Assembly (NCBI GenBank): GCA_007922305.1
Contig: ML677335.1
Span: forward strand, 34,297,968 to 34,361,967
Length of the DNA stretch: 64,000 nucleotides
DNA from: Dermatemys mawii
Lineage: Eukaryota > Chordata > Testudines > Dermatemydidae
Reading direction: 5' to 3'
Both the position numbers and the translations under genes were made by a program. The notes under the pieces were generated by a model, which saw only the letters and a program-made list of their open reading frames with translations, was not told the origin of the DNA and made no database searches. This document shows positions 12,193-24,335 of this stretch, piece after piece; the stretch's first letter is position 1; every line of letters begins with the position of its first letter.

Positions 12193-13015
12193 AAAAGCCA
12201 TACTGGGTCAGGCCAAAGGTCCATTTAGCCTAGTATCCCATCTTCCAACAGTGGCCAGTGCCAAGTGCTCCAGAGGGAATGAACAGAACAGGTAATCAAC
12301 TCCCTGTGGCCCATTCCCAGCTTCTGGCAAACAGAGCCTCAGGGACACCATTCCTGCCCATCCTGACTAATAGCCACTGATGGACCTATGCTCCATAAAT
12401 GTATCTAGCTCTTTTTTGAACCCTGTTACAGTCTTGGCCTTCACAACATCCTCTGGCAAAAAGTTCCATAAGATGACTGAGCGTTGTGTGAAGAAATACC
12501 TCCTTTTGTTTATTTTAAACCTGGTGTCTAGTAATTTCATTTGGTGACCTGTAGTTCTTGTGATAGGAGGAGGAGTAAACAATACTTCCTTATTTACTTT
12601 CTTCACACCAGTCATGATTTTATAGACCCCTTAGCCGTCTCTTTTCTAAGCTGAAGAGTGGCAGTCTTACCTCATCTCACCTCATACAGGAGCCATTCCA
12701 TCGCCCTAACCATTTTTGTTGCCCTTTTCTGAACATTTTCCAAATCCAATATATATTTTCTAGAGATGGGATGACCACATCTGCATGCAGTATTCAAGAT
12801 ATGGGCATACTATGGATTTATATAGAGGAAGCGTGGTATTTTCTGTCTTATTATCTATCCCTTTCTTAATGATTTCCAACATTGTTCTCTTTTTTGACTG
12901 TGGCTGCACATTGAGTGGATGTTTTCAGAGAACTATCCACAATAACTGAAAAATCTCCTTCTTGAGTGGTAACAACTAATTTAGACCCCCATTACTTTAT
13001 ATGTATAGTTGGGAA
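12193..13015 (-). mobile_element. CR1 LINE, 5'-truncated, minus strand
   Basis: CR1 non-LTR retrotransposons encode a reverse transcriptase and end in a characteristic 3' UTR. On the minus strand the 3' end lies at about 12195, where the plus strand reads 'gccatactgggtcaggccaa'. Upstream (12367-12615, minus) an 82-codon frame has the C-terminal LINE signature [20 protein letters not shown]. Further upstream, decayed RT-thumb codons read like HLEYCVQ and EKRRLRG, broken by stops. The element is truncated near 13015. It is closely related to the copy at 22557-23435, which is in the same orientation. It cannot encode a working enzyme. Confidence 0.85.
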
Positions 13016-13541
13016 CTCCAAGTTTTGCTACACCACTTTTTCAAAAATGTGTTAAACTCCAGTTTGCTGAATTTATTTATGGTCACATCTTCTTTACAGT
13101 ATCTGCCACAGAGAAAACGCATGGTTATGCAAAATGCACAACATACATTTTATAAAGAAAGGACACTGGATAGTGTTATGTGGTATAGTTAGGAGAAAGA
13201 ACATTGAATAATGTCATGTGGTATAGTCTTATCAGAATGAGTTTGAAATGGATGCATTACTCAGGATTGTTGAATCCATACATGGTTTATGCAGATAATC
13301 CCATTTTGGCATGAAATACATAGGTCACACGTGTACATACATATCTTATATTTTATAAAGCTATATATTACCATTCACATCATACTTGGGGTATATTATT
13401 TGCAAAGGTATAAATGTATTAATGAATATGTGATCATAATCTACAACAGTGGATCGTAATCTCAGCATATATTATATTCATAGAAATAAGATTAGTTTCC
13501 TTCCAGAATTTTCAGTTTTAATTATGACACTACACGCGTAC
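13016..13541. other. Unassigned DNA with a local imperfect duplication
   Basis: Bases 13158-13190 (aaaggacactgg ... tggtatagtt) recur imperfectly at about 13197-13229 (aaagaacattga ... tggtatagtc), a roughly 39-bp tandem duplication. No gene was recognised. Confidence 0.45.
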
Positions 13542-13545
13542 ATAT

Positions 13546-14204
13546 TGTGACAAAGCTCCAAGTTTGTATTTGTGGGTCCTGCACTTCCTGGCAGATTTAG
13601 GGGCCTCAGAAACTCATCTAGGCCCCAGAGTGACCTCCCTGTCTCAGTACAATTGGCAAGAGTCACCACCTAGCGAGTTACCTTCATCACAGGCCAGTAT
13701 GGAAGATGGAAAAAAGGGGGGAGCCTGGGCCCGCCCTCTGCTCCAGGCTCCAGCCCAGGGACCCTAATAGTATCAGCTAAGATGGCTGACCTTTTAGGCA
13801 CAAAACACAATACAATTCCCTGGGCTACTTCCCCACAGCAGTCCCCGCTTCTTCAAACTCCACTTCACCCTTACCTCAGAGCCTCCTTCCTTCTGGATGA
13901 TATGTTGTCCAACACTCAGTCTCACCAACAGCACAACTTCCTCTCACAGCTCCTGACACCCACAGCCCACCTGACTAAGTGGGAGGTTTTTATCTGGTTT
14001 CAGCCAGTCCCTGATTGGCTTCAGGTGTCCCAATCAGGCTAGCTGTTTCTACTTTCTAGAAGGTTCTTAATTGGCCCCAGGTGTCTTGATTGGCCTGGAA
14101 TAGCCTTTGTTTGGCTATCCAGGGAACAGAGACCTGCACATCCTGAGACTAATATACCTGCCTTCCAGCACTCTCTTATATCCTTCTGGTCTGGCTCTGT
14201 CACA
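13546..14204 (-). mobile_element. Solo LTR of the Gmr1-type Gypsy family
   Basis: It is 659 bp long, starts tgtgacaaagctccaag and ends ggctctgtcaca, and is collinear with the LTR at 25476-26134, which is also 659 bp. The flanks are atat (13542-13545) and atat (14205-14208), a perfect 4-bp target duplication. No internal region remains, so it is a solo LTR, probably left by LTR-LTR recombination. Orientation is minus, matching the full-length element about 12 kb away. Confidence 0.9.
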
Positions 14205-14208
14205 ATAT

Positions 14209-14595
14209 ACAATTTGCATCTATTATTTGCTTGCAAACCACACAATATTTATTTTCTATTCTTCCTGTAAATTAAATAAAGATATTTATAAAGGCATTAT
14301 CTGCTTACTTTAAAAAACACTATAGTGCAGATCAAACGCTCTAGCCTGGTCTCCAAGGGACTAAGTTATAAAAAAAAGTTCAAGACATATTGTCTTTAAA
14401 TCTATGGAAGAGAAGTTGATAAAAAATTATCTTTCCCAAACTGGGTCAAACTTATTGCATAAAAAACCCAATGTTTTTCATCTCTCCTTCAAGAGTCTGC
14501 TGATATGTTGGGTTTTTTTAAAAGTACATGTGATATATCCACTCTTCCATGAAGAGGTAGAGAGATTTTTCTAACATTGTGTGAGACTCTCTATA
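14209..14595. other. Unassigned AT-rich DNA
   Basis: Nothing recognised. Confidence 0.4.
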
Positions 14596-14597
14596 TA

Positions 14598-14789
14598 CAC
14601 TGCTACCTCAATATAACGCGATCCGATATAAGACAAATTCTGATATAACGTGGTAAAGGAGCGTTGTGGGGGGCATGGCTCCGGTAGATTAGCGCATCAG
14701 CGTGTCTGGCTTCATTACAACGCAGTTTCACCTATACCACGGTACAATTTTTTGGCTCCCGAGGACAGCGTTATATCGAGGTAGCAGTG
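14598..14789. mobile_element. 192-bp MITE with TA target duplication
   Basis: The left end is cactgctacctcaatataac; the right end, reverse complemented, is cactgctacctcgatataac, a near-perfect terminal inverted repeat of over 20 bp. TA dinucleotides flank both ends (14596-14597, 14790-14791). Size, inverted repeats and TA target fit a Tc1/mariner or pogo-type MITE without transposase. Confidence 0.85.
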
Positions 14790-14791
14790 TA

Positions 14792-16990
14792 TCAGTACAG
14801 AGCTATATTATTATAATTATTTAGGCTACTTCAAAAAAGGATTAACTTTTAGTGGTGTGTGCGAGGGATGGGAAACAAAAGTGGAGAAATGTTAGGTAGT
14901 GGTATTTCATGTATACCATATGCCTAAAAAGCAACATCAGCTACTAGCATTATATACTGCTTGCAAAGCTTTTTTCTACAGATTATGATAAAAAGATTAT
15001 GATTGGTTCACAGACCAATATCCCAGCTGCCAAATGATATTCTTATTCCTAGTTCTACAAGAAATTAGAAGAAGGTATGTGAGTATGAAAAAAAAAACAA
15101 CGAAGATCAAACAAAACAAACCTTTTGCTGACTCAATGCACATATGATGTTCTACCCACACTGGAATATGTATTTGATGAATCCCTCTTCCCTCCCCAAC
15201 CCCACCTGCCCCAAGAAGCAAGCAATGGATACAAGTCCTTTTTGTAGGATGATTATTATGTCACTTGATAGCCTCTTTAAAATCATTGTTAACACTTTTT
15301 GTAACTAGGTAAATTAGGCACAGAGAACTGGAACTGGCTGGATATTTACTAAGATAAGTCATTCAGGTCAGGTTAGTCGGTACCCAGACTAATTCTAACT
15401 GCTATCTGAAATGAGAACTACTGTGGATGATAGCTGATATATCCCTAAGGACTATATGTCTTGAATTGACCTAGGAGGCTCCTAGACATCACAGAAGCAA
15501 TGCTGAAAGGCTTCTGCAATGCACCAATTTTTATTTGTATTTTTTCTGTCTATAAATCAGGTGTTCCCTTTTTAGAAAAAGTGTGAATGCAGAAACATCC
15601 ATATCCCCTATTAGGATACATTTTAGCATTTACAATAATTTTTTCAATGATATTTCTTGAATACTCTAACATAATCACCCTGTTTACATTTCTGGATTCA
15701 TGATTTAAAGGAGTCCCATTTTACTAATCCCCTTCATAGCAGCAGCAGCCAGGTACTTCTGAATAGTAAACAGTATCAGAATTTCCTGACTACGGGGCCT
15801 TGAAGGGTTTCTTTGTCAATTATAAATTTCACAAGCAGATAAGAGAAGCTAGGCTACAACGTACATAACTCTGAATATAACCAGATCCCCTCCATCTCCC
15901 AATTCACACACACTTCTTTCTGCTAAGCCTTGTTATACAAAGTTTCCTCCAACAGCTAACATTAAGAACTTATTTTCCTTAATAATCAGTTCAGCCCCAG
16001 CAGCAGTGGTGTTTACTAGAAAGTGCAATCTGTGGATATGAAATAACATGTTAGATGGCTTTGAGTTCAGGAATGTTAGCAGTCATTCACTAAACTAATC
16101 AGTCCCACTGTTCACCTAGTAGCACTTTCACATTCTAGAGGAAAAGAGGTGTAGTTGCCAACACCAGAAAAGAAAAGATAAAATGGTGGTTTCCCAGGTT
16201 GGCTTTGTTTGCAATAGACACAAGAGAGGACACCCCCCGCTCCAAAAAAACCCTCTTTTCAAGAGCTCAGAGCAAATACTAACTCTACTGAAATAAAGTC
16301 CATATACTGTATTTTCTAACTTCTAGCAAACATAGACTAGAGTCTCATGTGATATATGGAAGTGGAAACTTTCCTTAAATCCTCTGCTGGGAACACCCTT
16401 TGTCTGTGGGAGTCCCCAGCATAAGTAGAGAGTGTAACCAACCTGTACCATTGGACATATTGGAGGGACGGAGTGGCATGAGGGAGGCAGTGGCTAGAAC
16501 ATAATGAGCTCTGGCAACCCCCAGCCATCATCAGCTGTCACCCCCAGGCAGCTCTTACTTGTGCTTTGACTAGGACAAAGAATCAGGAAACTGTAACTTA
16601 CACCTTGAGAAAGCCTGTCCCAATGGGAACCTAAGCTTGGATTAGGCTTTTACCACACAGCCTATCGTAAGGGGCGCTAGCTATGTTTGCTGAGGAAGGA
16701 TCAATTTTGTGAGATACGTCTATGGGCTGCAGCATATTCCCTTCCCTTCTATATATCTAGCCAGACGGTGAATGCATGAAAGGTGGAGCCATGAGTCCAC
16801 CTATTTCCTGCCCCTTCCCACCCAGTTTTGCCCTTGGGAGGGAATAACATCTGAGGAGCATTCTTAGAGCTCCACCAAATATGATTGATTCAGGTAGCCT
16901 TAATACAGAACATGCAACATGTCTGGGATTCCTTACTCCCACTTGTTTCTTATGAGGCCATGATAGCCAAGGGCCAATCTGACCTTTAGA
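14792..16990. other. Unassigned non-coding DNA
   Basis: No gene or named repeat was recognised. Frames at 14997-15221 and 16337-16531 (both minus) lack any domain-like pattern. Confidence 0.4.
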
Positions 16991-16997
16991 AAGTAAA

Positions 16998-17290
16998 TAG
17001 TATTTGTATTTATGATTTCTGAGCACTCAAAGTGTGCTAGGCACATCATAAGAACTAGAGGAGTCACAGAACCTCATTCTCAACTGCCCTACTCTTTTTG
17101 TGGTCTTTTATACCTGTATAAGGATGCAGAGGCCAGGGTAGGGAAGGGAAGAATGCTACTATTCTCTTTTGGAAGCATTCTTCACCCACTTTGCATAGCT
17201 GTAAATGACAACAAGGTGGGAGGGAAGTAGGCCCTTAGTGCTGGCCCCCAAGAGCTTACATTCTAAATTCAGATATCACACAACAAAGTG
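16998..17290. repeat. Ancient interspersed repeat fragment
   Basis: Contains 'gtatttgtatttatgatttc', 'gtgctaggcacatcataaga' and 'aagagcttacattctaaatt', phrases of the same old amniote repeat as 5090-5370, here diverged and interrupted. Confidence 0.4.
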
Positions 17291-18879
17291 AAATGCAGAA
17301 AGGGACAAAAAGGAGAGTGAGGGATGGAGGAGGGCGAATGAGGATTAGAGTCTCTGCTCTTTCAGTCACAAAATAACCAAATGCAAAATTGTAAACAATT
17401 CTGAATATTCTTTATTCTCTGCATCCATGGAACATAAGGGGAAAAAAAGCTGAGTTCCAGAAAACAGAAGTAACATAAGGGTACTGTTTAATTTCATTTT
17501 ATAAATAACAGGTTCATTTTGTAAACAACCTAGAGCATCTGACTGTGAGCCAAAAGGTAAGTCTTATATAATAACTGCTTTGTGAAAGTAGTATGCTGCT
17601 ACACCAACCTTATGGATACAAAGTGGTGCCGTGCGGGCATGTGCACAGATAGTGTGTCAGCAGTTTCTCTCTGGTAGGTAGAGATGATCCTACAAGAGAG
17701 AGACTCCGCACATATTGAAATCAATCTTCAGCTGCAATGCAACACAGACATACCCTATAATATATTAATGCTAGAAATTAATTTGCAACCTAAGAGATAC
17801 TAGCCCTGCCTTCATATCTACATCCTAATCTCTCTCTCTTCACAGCAGCCAAAGTATTTATAGCACAATTTTACAAAAAATGCAAAAGCAGATTTCAAAG
17901 GCAATAACGACAATGCTGTGATTTCCTCTCAGAGTGGGTCCTTTTTTGGAAAATGTTGTTAGCTCCTTGAATTGTCAATTTATTTAAATTAATGCCAAAA
18001 TTTCCTGGTTTTGAGGAACTTTAAGAATGCCTGAAAGGTAACATATTTCTTATGAAATACCTGGCTACTGCAAAATCATTGCATGTATTCCGGACAGTAT
18101 AAATGTGTTATTACTTTGCTATAGACATTTGCCACCCACAGTTAGATATACAGCAACATTGTAGGTTTCTCTCATTTTCAGTATAGGGAATATTGAAAAT
18201 ACCATATGAATGGTAAATACTGTGCTGCAGTAAATGTCCCATTCTTTTCAAACTGTCCCTGTATCCTTTTTAGTTCTGGGCCATGTCATTTTAGCGATAG
18301 ATTGAGCAAAAATGAACACAGTATTCCAGATGAGGCATATATGTATTATAATTATATTGGGTAACTTTTTCAAAAGCCTCCATGTGCTGTTCCTAAGTCC
18401 CATTTTCTAAGTGCCTAAATCTCATAGATTTTCAATAGCACTCAGACTTGTAAGTCCCTCAAATGGGTGGAAAATATTAACCATTGTATTCATTTCAGTG
18501 GCCTGGAAATGTCACCCCTTCTTACACAGAGCACATGGAAATGGGGAGACTTAACCACATCTGCACCCTCCTACTCACCCCATGGAAGCTACAGAGTGTT
18601 TCCTGAGAGTCCAAGATTCATAGGGAGGGAGGGGGTAAAAAAAAGGGCAGAAATGGCAATTTACAATCTCAACCCTCACCCCCCTCCCTACTCTAGACAA
18701 TGCAGCTTTGGGTAAAGGCATTCCATGGATTCCCTGGGAGCCCAGCAGACTTTTTCTCAATCCCCTTCTTCCTGACAGAATCATGTGGGAACACCTCTTT
18801 GAGGGAATTTTTTCACAGAGATTTCATCCCTTAAGTCTCCCATGTGCAGGTTTTACTGGATAGTGGGGTGCTCCTTTTC
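17291..18879. other. Unassigned non-coding DNA
   Basis: No gene was recognised. A 'ctaagtgcctaaatctcata ... tttcaatagcac' fragment near 18375-18460 belongs to the palindromic repeat described at 10150-10345. Confidence 0.4.
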
Positions 18880-18884
18880 ATTGT

Positions 18885-19700
18885 GCAGTCCATCTGGACA
18901 TTGAGGGCTTCTCCCAGAATGGTTACATTTGTTTTAGAATCAAGCAACATTTATAAGTAGTTTAGATTGTTTCTTATGTTAACCTTTACTTTATGTTTAT
19001 CAGCACTGAATTTTATCATTATGCTCTCCATTCACTTGGCTTTTTTAGATCCCTCTGGAGTTCCTTGGATTTTTTCCAGGCTTGAATAACGTAAATGATT
19101 GTAAATAAGATGAGGAATACTTGTAGCACCTTAGAGACTAACCAATTTAATTCAGCATAAGCTTTCATGGGCTATATAAATACATCTTACTTCTGTTCTA
19201 TTCTATGCATCCGATGAAGTGAGCTATAGCCTACGAAAGCTTATGCTGAAATAAACTAGTTAGTCTCTAAGGTGCCACAAGTATTCCTCATCTTATTTAC
19301 AGATACAGACTAACACAGCTGCTAATCTTAAACCTAAATGATTGTGTGTCATCTGCAGATTTTCTCACCTAACTGGTCACTCCCCCTTTCATTAATAAAT
19401 ATATTAAACATGCTGGTCCCAGGTCCTGTTCCAGCAAAGCACATAGGCACATATTTAACTTTAAGCTCATGAGTATTTTCATTAACTTCATGACTTGCCA
19501 TGCTGAAAACTGAACATTTATTCCTACTCTGTTTTCTGTCTTTTATCCAGTTTGTAACCCATGATAGTATTTTGTCTTTCCATGTCTACTTAGTTCCCTT
19601 AATAGCCTCTTCTGAGATACTTTGTCAAAGGCTTTTTGAAAGTCAGTGATACAGCACGGTTGTATCCAAGAGCAGAATTTCACCTGATTCTTGCAGGGAC
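18885..19700 (-). mobile_element. CR1 LINE coding fragment, split by a Penelope-like insertion
   Basis: Plus-strand phrases such as 'ttatcagcactgaattttat', 'gtcatctgcagattttctca' and 'ctttgtcaaaggctttttga' are the antisense of CR1 reverse-transcriptase coding sequence (the region encoding the NDL and F(R/K)KAFD blocks). Frames are broken throughout. The fragment is interrupted at 19103-19334 by a Penelope-like element, and the CR1 text resumes seamlessly after the duplicated target. Confidence 0.7.
19103..19334 (+). mobile_element. Penelope-like element terminal fragment, self-complementary insertion
   Basis: Arms 19103-19175 and 19225-19298 are near-perfect inverted copies separated by about 50 bp. 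The right arm continues to 'acagactaacacagctgcta', the 3' end of this family. The direct repeat taaatgattgt flanks it (19092-19102 and 19335-19345). The arrangement, a 3' terminus with an inverted copy fused at its 5' side, is typical of Penelope-like insertions. No endonuclease or RT frame is kept. Relatives: 31694-31793, 48057-48826 and 49605-49777. Confidence 0.75.
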
Positions 19701-21503
19701 GATATTAATAAAATCATCAGGAACTGAGGATATGCCACAGTCTTTACAGGTCTCTTGGTTCCTGCTCTCAGTTATACCTGTGAAACTACAGTGACTTCAG
19801 TGCATAAGAGAAATTGAGCACATAATTTGTTTCTGAGATTTTTGAGGGTGTTGTGTGTTGTTACTAGGATTTAGTGAGGTGAATGAAAGGGAAGATGCAG
19901 GGAAAGGACTTAAAACAATGCACATTGGTCTAGAATTTGCACACAGGGCCTGATCCAATTCTCAGTGAGGTTGATGAGAGTCTCTCTGTTGATTTCAGTG
20001 GAAGCTGTATCATACCTATCATGAATAGGTTATTTTGGAAGTGTATATTTTAATTTTAATGTTACATTACATGTTGTTATTAGCGTCTCTTCATGTTCTA
20101 TCAGTGTCTTATTGTCCTCATTTGATCTAGAGAGAAAGGAATAAAAGTAAAATGAGAAAGGAGTGTGGTAGGGAGGGAGAAGAATCAAAGAACAGGTAAA
20201 ATGATAGAATGATAGCAGGCTAAAATCACATTCATTAGATATTTCTGCCCATGATGGCATGAGCAGAACTGGGTGGACCATTTGCAAGGAATTTTTTCAT
20301 TCACAGGTTATCCATCCACAATGAGATTAGGATGTTCATGGAATAATTCATTATTTGTTTAATATTTTATGCAAACATATTGCACGCTAAAATTACAGGG
20401 ACAAATGCGTGAAAAATAAATGAAAAGAGTCTCAATAATATTTGAAATATTTATATTTATCCCCCTTGAGATATAAGTGAAGGAGAGCTGTCAGGCTCAA
20501 CTTTGAAGTCTTTAGCCTTTGTTGGTTTGTAATGCACGAGACTTTCAACATTCATAACATTATTTTTTATCCACCTAATCTGATGCTAACAGAGATTGGT
20601 ATAAACCTAGAGGCATCCACAGAAATATTTTTGTAATTCACCATCAAATAATATAGTTACTTTAAGGACTCAAATCAACAGAAAACGTGTACAGCAGCTA
20701 TTATATTGCTTAAGTCCATGCATCACTCCACAAGAGTGGGTCATTAACTAAATAATCTGACTGTATCATAGTTTGTTATTGTGATTTCTGCTGTTTTGAA
20801 TCATTATGTTCTGAAGACCTAACATATTACTAAGATGGGAAGTTTATTCATTTTAATGTTTAATGTTACGTGGTCCTTTCTAAACAGACAGCTGCTGATG
20901 TGGGAAAAATTCTGTGCTTTATGGTCCTTGCACTGTATGTATTTGTTGCTAGTCCTGAAGTCACTTTAATTTACATTTTATAAATACATAGGCTCCTGGG
21001 AATACCTACTAATGAGCATAATAGAGGATACACTTGGGCTCACTAATGGATTAATTTATTACTACCTTAAAGAGAAAATGTGACACTATGTCAGAGCTGC
21101 GGAGCTTTTTTCCGACAGTGATATTGAAATGATATTTTCCCCAATTCAAAAGAGAGGGTTTATTGTCCCAGCTGCCCCCTAATCCACCAAGTAAATGAGA
21201 ATATAAAGTACATCACTAAATGGCACTGGCCAATAAAAGATAGAGCTAGAATAGAAAATACTCTCCAGGGGCTGCTGTGACCATTATAATCTGTTCTAAG
21301 GTTAGGCTGACTTTGGCAAAGAGGAGACAACTCTCAGTGCTAGAGCAGAGTACTTTCCTCCCAATGAATCCCACCAACTAACTTATAGGATTAGTTAAAC
21401 TGTCCTAAGTGGAGGAAATGTGATTGCAAATCTGTGGTGAACTACACTAGGGCAGCTAAAATGCTCTAGCCATATATGGAAGGAGGGAAGAAGGTGAAGT
21501 TTA
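19701..21503. other. Unassigned non-coding DNA
   Basis: No gene or named repeat was recognised. The composition is AT-rich and complex, and this may be unique sequence. A frame at 20030-20287 (minus) has no recognisable content. Confidence 0.4.
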
Positions 21504-21511
21504 CTTTATAG

Positions 21512-22075
21512 CAGGGGCCGGCAACCTTTCAGAAGTGGTGTGCCAAGTTCACTGTAATTTAAGGCTTCTCATGCCAGTAATACATTTTAACGTTTTTAGA
21601 AGGTCTTTCTCTATAAGTCAATATTATATAAACTATTGCTGTATTTAAAGTAAATAAGTTTTTTAAATATTTAAGAAGCTTCATTTAAAATAAAATTAAA
21701 ATGCAGATCTTATCAGTTTAGTGTGATTCTTGCCCTTGCTTTTCCTTGATGAGTTTTCCAATGTGGGCCACAGCAGGGGGCATCTGAAGAGCACTGGTCC
21801 GAGGCCAGGAGCAGAGCCTAGGCTGGCTGCCGGTATCCCAGGCAGGCAGTGGGCTGAGTGGGGCTGGAGGACCACAGCTGGCAGGGGGCCGGCGGCTGGA
21901 ACCCCAAACTGGCAATTGTCTGAGATGGACCAGCGGCTGGTACCCCAGACCAGCAGCAGGCTGAGCCACTCAGACTACTGCCAATCTGGGGTTCTGGCCC
22001 CTCGCTCCTGCCAGCCAGGAGCTCAGCCACCGTCCCTGTTCAGCCCGCTACCAATCTTGGGTTCCGTTCACCAAA
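21512..22075. mobile_element. hAT transposon, right end lost
   Basis: It starts CAGGGGCCGGCAACCTTTC, the hAT terminus also found (inverted) at 62612-62922, and shares the AT-rich 'agaaggtctttctctat' and 'gaagcttcatttaaaataaa' block. The following GC-rich 21760-22070 stretch repeats Gly/Pro-like GGCTGG, GGGGTTCCGG modules. No right terminal inverted repeat was found, so it is truncated or rearranged. Open frames across the GC-rich part (e.g. 21730-22101) are compositional. Confidence 0.7.
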
Positions 22076-22556
22076 AGTCTATAGGGATTTATCAGGATTA
22101 ACTCATTAAGTCAATCAATCATTTTGAGAGATTTTGATTGGTTTTGTTCTCTATCCCCTACACCCTACCCCATCAGCAAGAAACACATCTGCCTTTTTAC
22201 ATCTTCAGTACATGCTATTTTTTTTCTTGTATCCAAGTAATTTAAAAGGCACAGTACATTTTTTAGAGATTATGTTAATTTGGTTTTGTAAATGTATTTA
22301 TGCACAAAACACTCAGTGCAACTTTTTTTTTCCAGTGGGAAAATAATTGCTTTGGATGTTCCCTTGCCTTATTCATTCCAATGGAATGAAAAGACACAAA
22401 TTAACTTTTTACTCTCTCTCTACTGTATATGGTTCTCTGAAAATAATGATACCAAGAGTCACATTCCCTGTTGTTACCTCGTTGTACCTCTCAGGTGTTA
22501 GAAGGGGTTTGGATAGCATCAAGATCTCCCCATATGGGGATTTTCTGACAATAAAA
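22076..22556. other. Unassigned AT-rich DNA
   Basis: Nothing recognised. Confidence 0.4.
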
Positions 22557-23435
22557 ACATAAGAATGATCATACTGGGTTAGACCCAAGGTCCATCCAGC
22601 ATAGTAACCTGTCTACTGACAGTGGCCAATGCCAGGTGCCATGGAATGAGTGAATCTAAGAGGTAATGATCAAGTGATCTCTCTCCTGCCACCCATCTTC
22701 ATCCTCTGACAAACAGAAGCGAGGGACACCATTCCTTTCCCATTCTGGCTAATAACTATTAAATGATTTAACCTCCATGAATTTATACAGTTCTCTTTTA
22801 AACCCTAGTTTATAGTCCTAGCCTTCACAACATCCTCAGGCAAGGAGTTCCACAGGTTGACTGTGCACTATGTGAAGAAGAGCTTCCTTTTATTTGTTTT
22901 AAACCTGCTGCCCATTAATTTCATTTGGTGGCCGCTAGTTCTTATGTTATGGGAACAAGTAAATAACTTTTCCTTTTCACTTTCTAATGATTTTATATAC
23001 CTCTGTCATATCCCCCTTAGACTCCTCTTTTCCAAGCTGAAAAGTCCTAGCCTCTTTAATCTCTCTTCATATGGGACCTGTTCCAAACCCCTAATAATTT
23101 TAGTTGTCCTTCTCTAAAACTTTTCTAATGCCAGTACATCTTTTTTGAGATGAGGAGACCACATCTATACACAGTATTCAAGATGCGGGCATACCATGGA
23201 TTTATATAAGGGCAATAAGACATTCTCCGTCTTATTCTCTATCCCTTTTTTAATGATCCTGTTTGCTTTTTTGACTGCTGCTTTTTTGACTGCGTGGATG
23301 TCTTCAGAGAACTATCCACGATGAGTCCAAGATCTTTTTCCTAATATGTTGTAGCTAAATTAGTCCCCCTCATATTGTATGTAGAGTTGGGGCTATTTTT
23401 TCCAATGTGCACTGCTTTACATCTATCCACATAGG
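22557..23435 (-). mobile_element. CR1 LINE, 5'-truncated, minus strand
   Basis: The 3' terminus is at about 22557 ('acataagaatgatcatactg' on plus). The sequence runs collinear with the copy at 12193-13015: 3' UTR phrases 'cagtggccaatgccaggtgc' and 'gacaaacagaagcgagggac', then antisense of the C-terminal ORF2 block and the RT-thumb block ('cacatctatacacagtattc'). Frames are interrupted. The element stops near 23435, where the plus strand reads 'ccaatgtgcactgctttaca'. It is slightly longer than the first copy. Confidence 0.85.
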
Positions 23436-24045
23436 GGAAGTTCCATGTGAGATATAACAATTTCATACATCACCACTCCCAGACAGCTTTAAATTACACT
23501 ATGTACATCAGCAAGCTAGCTCACCTGTTTCCCATATGTCATTCAATCGATATAAAAATGACAAAAAGAATGTACATCCAAATATCCTTCCTGCTGTGCT
23601 TGGTCATTTCGTAAAACAAACTTTTCATTATTCATCCACTTTTTTAAATAGCCATTTCATATCAAACCATTTAAAATTTGGTGTGCTTTAAGTGTAAACC
23701 AATGAAAGATGTTTTGAAATCTGTTTGTTTTAAAAAAAGTTCAGTAGGTAAACAGGTAGAGCTATTCTTACTTTCAAAGAAGATTTTCAAAAACAAGTTC
23801 CTAAAGTTAGGGTCCTAAATCCACACTTTGGCTGCTACATAAATTGATTGATTTTTCAAGTGGCTTCTGTTGAAATCAGTGGCAGTAGCTGGGTGCACTT
23901 AGCACTCTGTTGAAAATTGGGCTATTTTTTTAGGACCTAAATTTAGACAAGACACACTGGACCATTGTCACTGTAATGTGTAAACCTTGTATTTCATTTC
24001 ATTTTTCTAGAACAGTCACTAGTGATCACATCTATAGATGTGCTA
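23436..24045. other. Unassigned DNA with one palindromic repeat fragment
   Basis: Bases about 23790-23945 ('gattttcaaaaacaagttcc ... tgttgaaaattgggct') belong to the 'aggcacctaa' palindromic family. The rest is not recognised. Confidence 0.4.
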
Positions 24046-24049
24046 TTTT

Positions 24050-24335
24050 TATGGCCACTGATAATAGGGTAAGAAGTAATTGGCTTAATCTGCAGCTAGG
24101 GAGATTTAGGCAAGAGGTTAAGAAAAACCTTAAGGATAATTAAGTATTGGAATAGGTTATCATGGGAGGTTGTGGAATTCCTGTCACTGAATGTTTTAAA
24201 GAACAGATTAGACAAACATCTATCAGGGATAGTCTTGGTCCTGATTCAGCATCGGTGGGAGGTAGGAGGTGGGCTACATAACCTTGATAGATCCCTTGCA
24301 GCCCGACATTTCTAAGGATTCTGTTTCTACATTGT
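24050..24335 (+). mobile_element. CR1 LINE 3' end, plus strand
   Basis: The phrases 'gggaggttgtggaattcctg', 'acagattagacaaacatcta' and 'gatccctt ... catttctaaggattctg' are the CR1 ORF2 end and 3' UTR with its degenerate terminal repeat. About 290 bp remain of a 5'-truncated copy. It belongs to a different CR1 subfamily from the minus-strand copies. Confidence 0.8.

Noticed and set aside
21730..22101. Open frames on both strands in a GC-rich patch
   Set aside because: Composition-driven frames within hAT-derived GC-rich sequence; Pro/Gly/Ser-rich with no domain.
12193..23435. The two minus-strand CR1 copies as a segmental duplication
   Set aside because: They have different truncation points and unrelated flanks, as expected for independent CR1 insertions.
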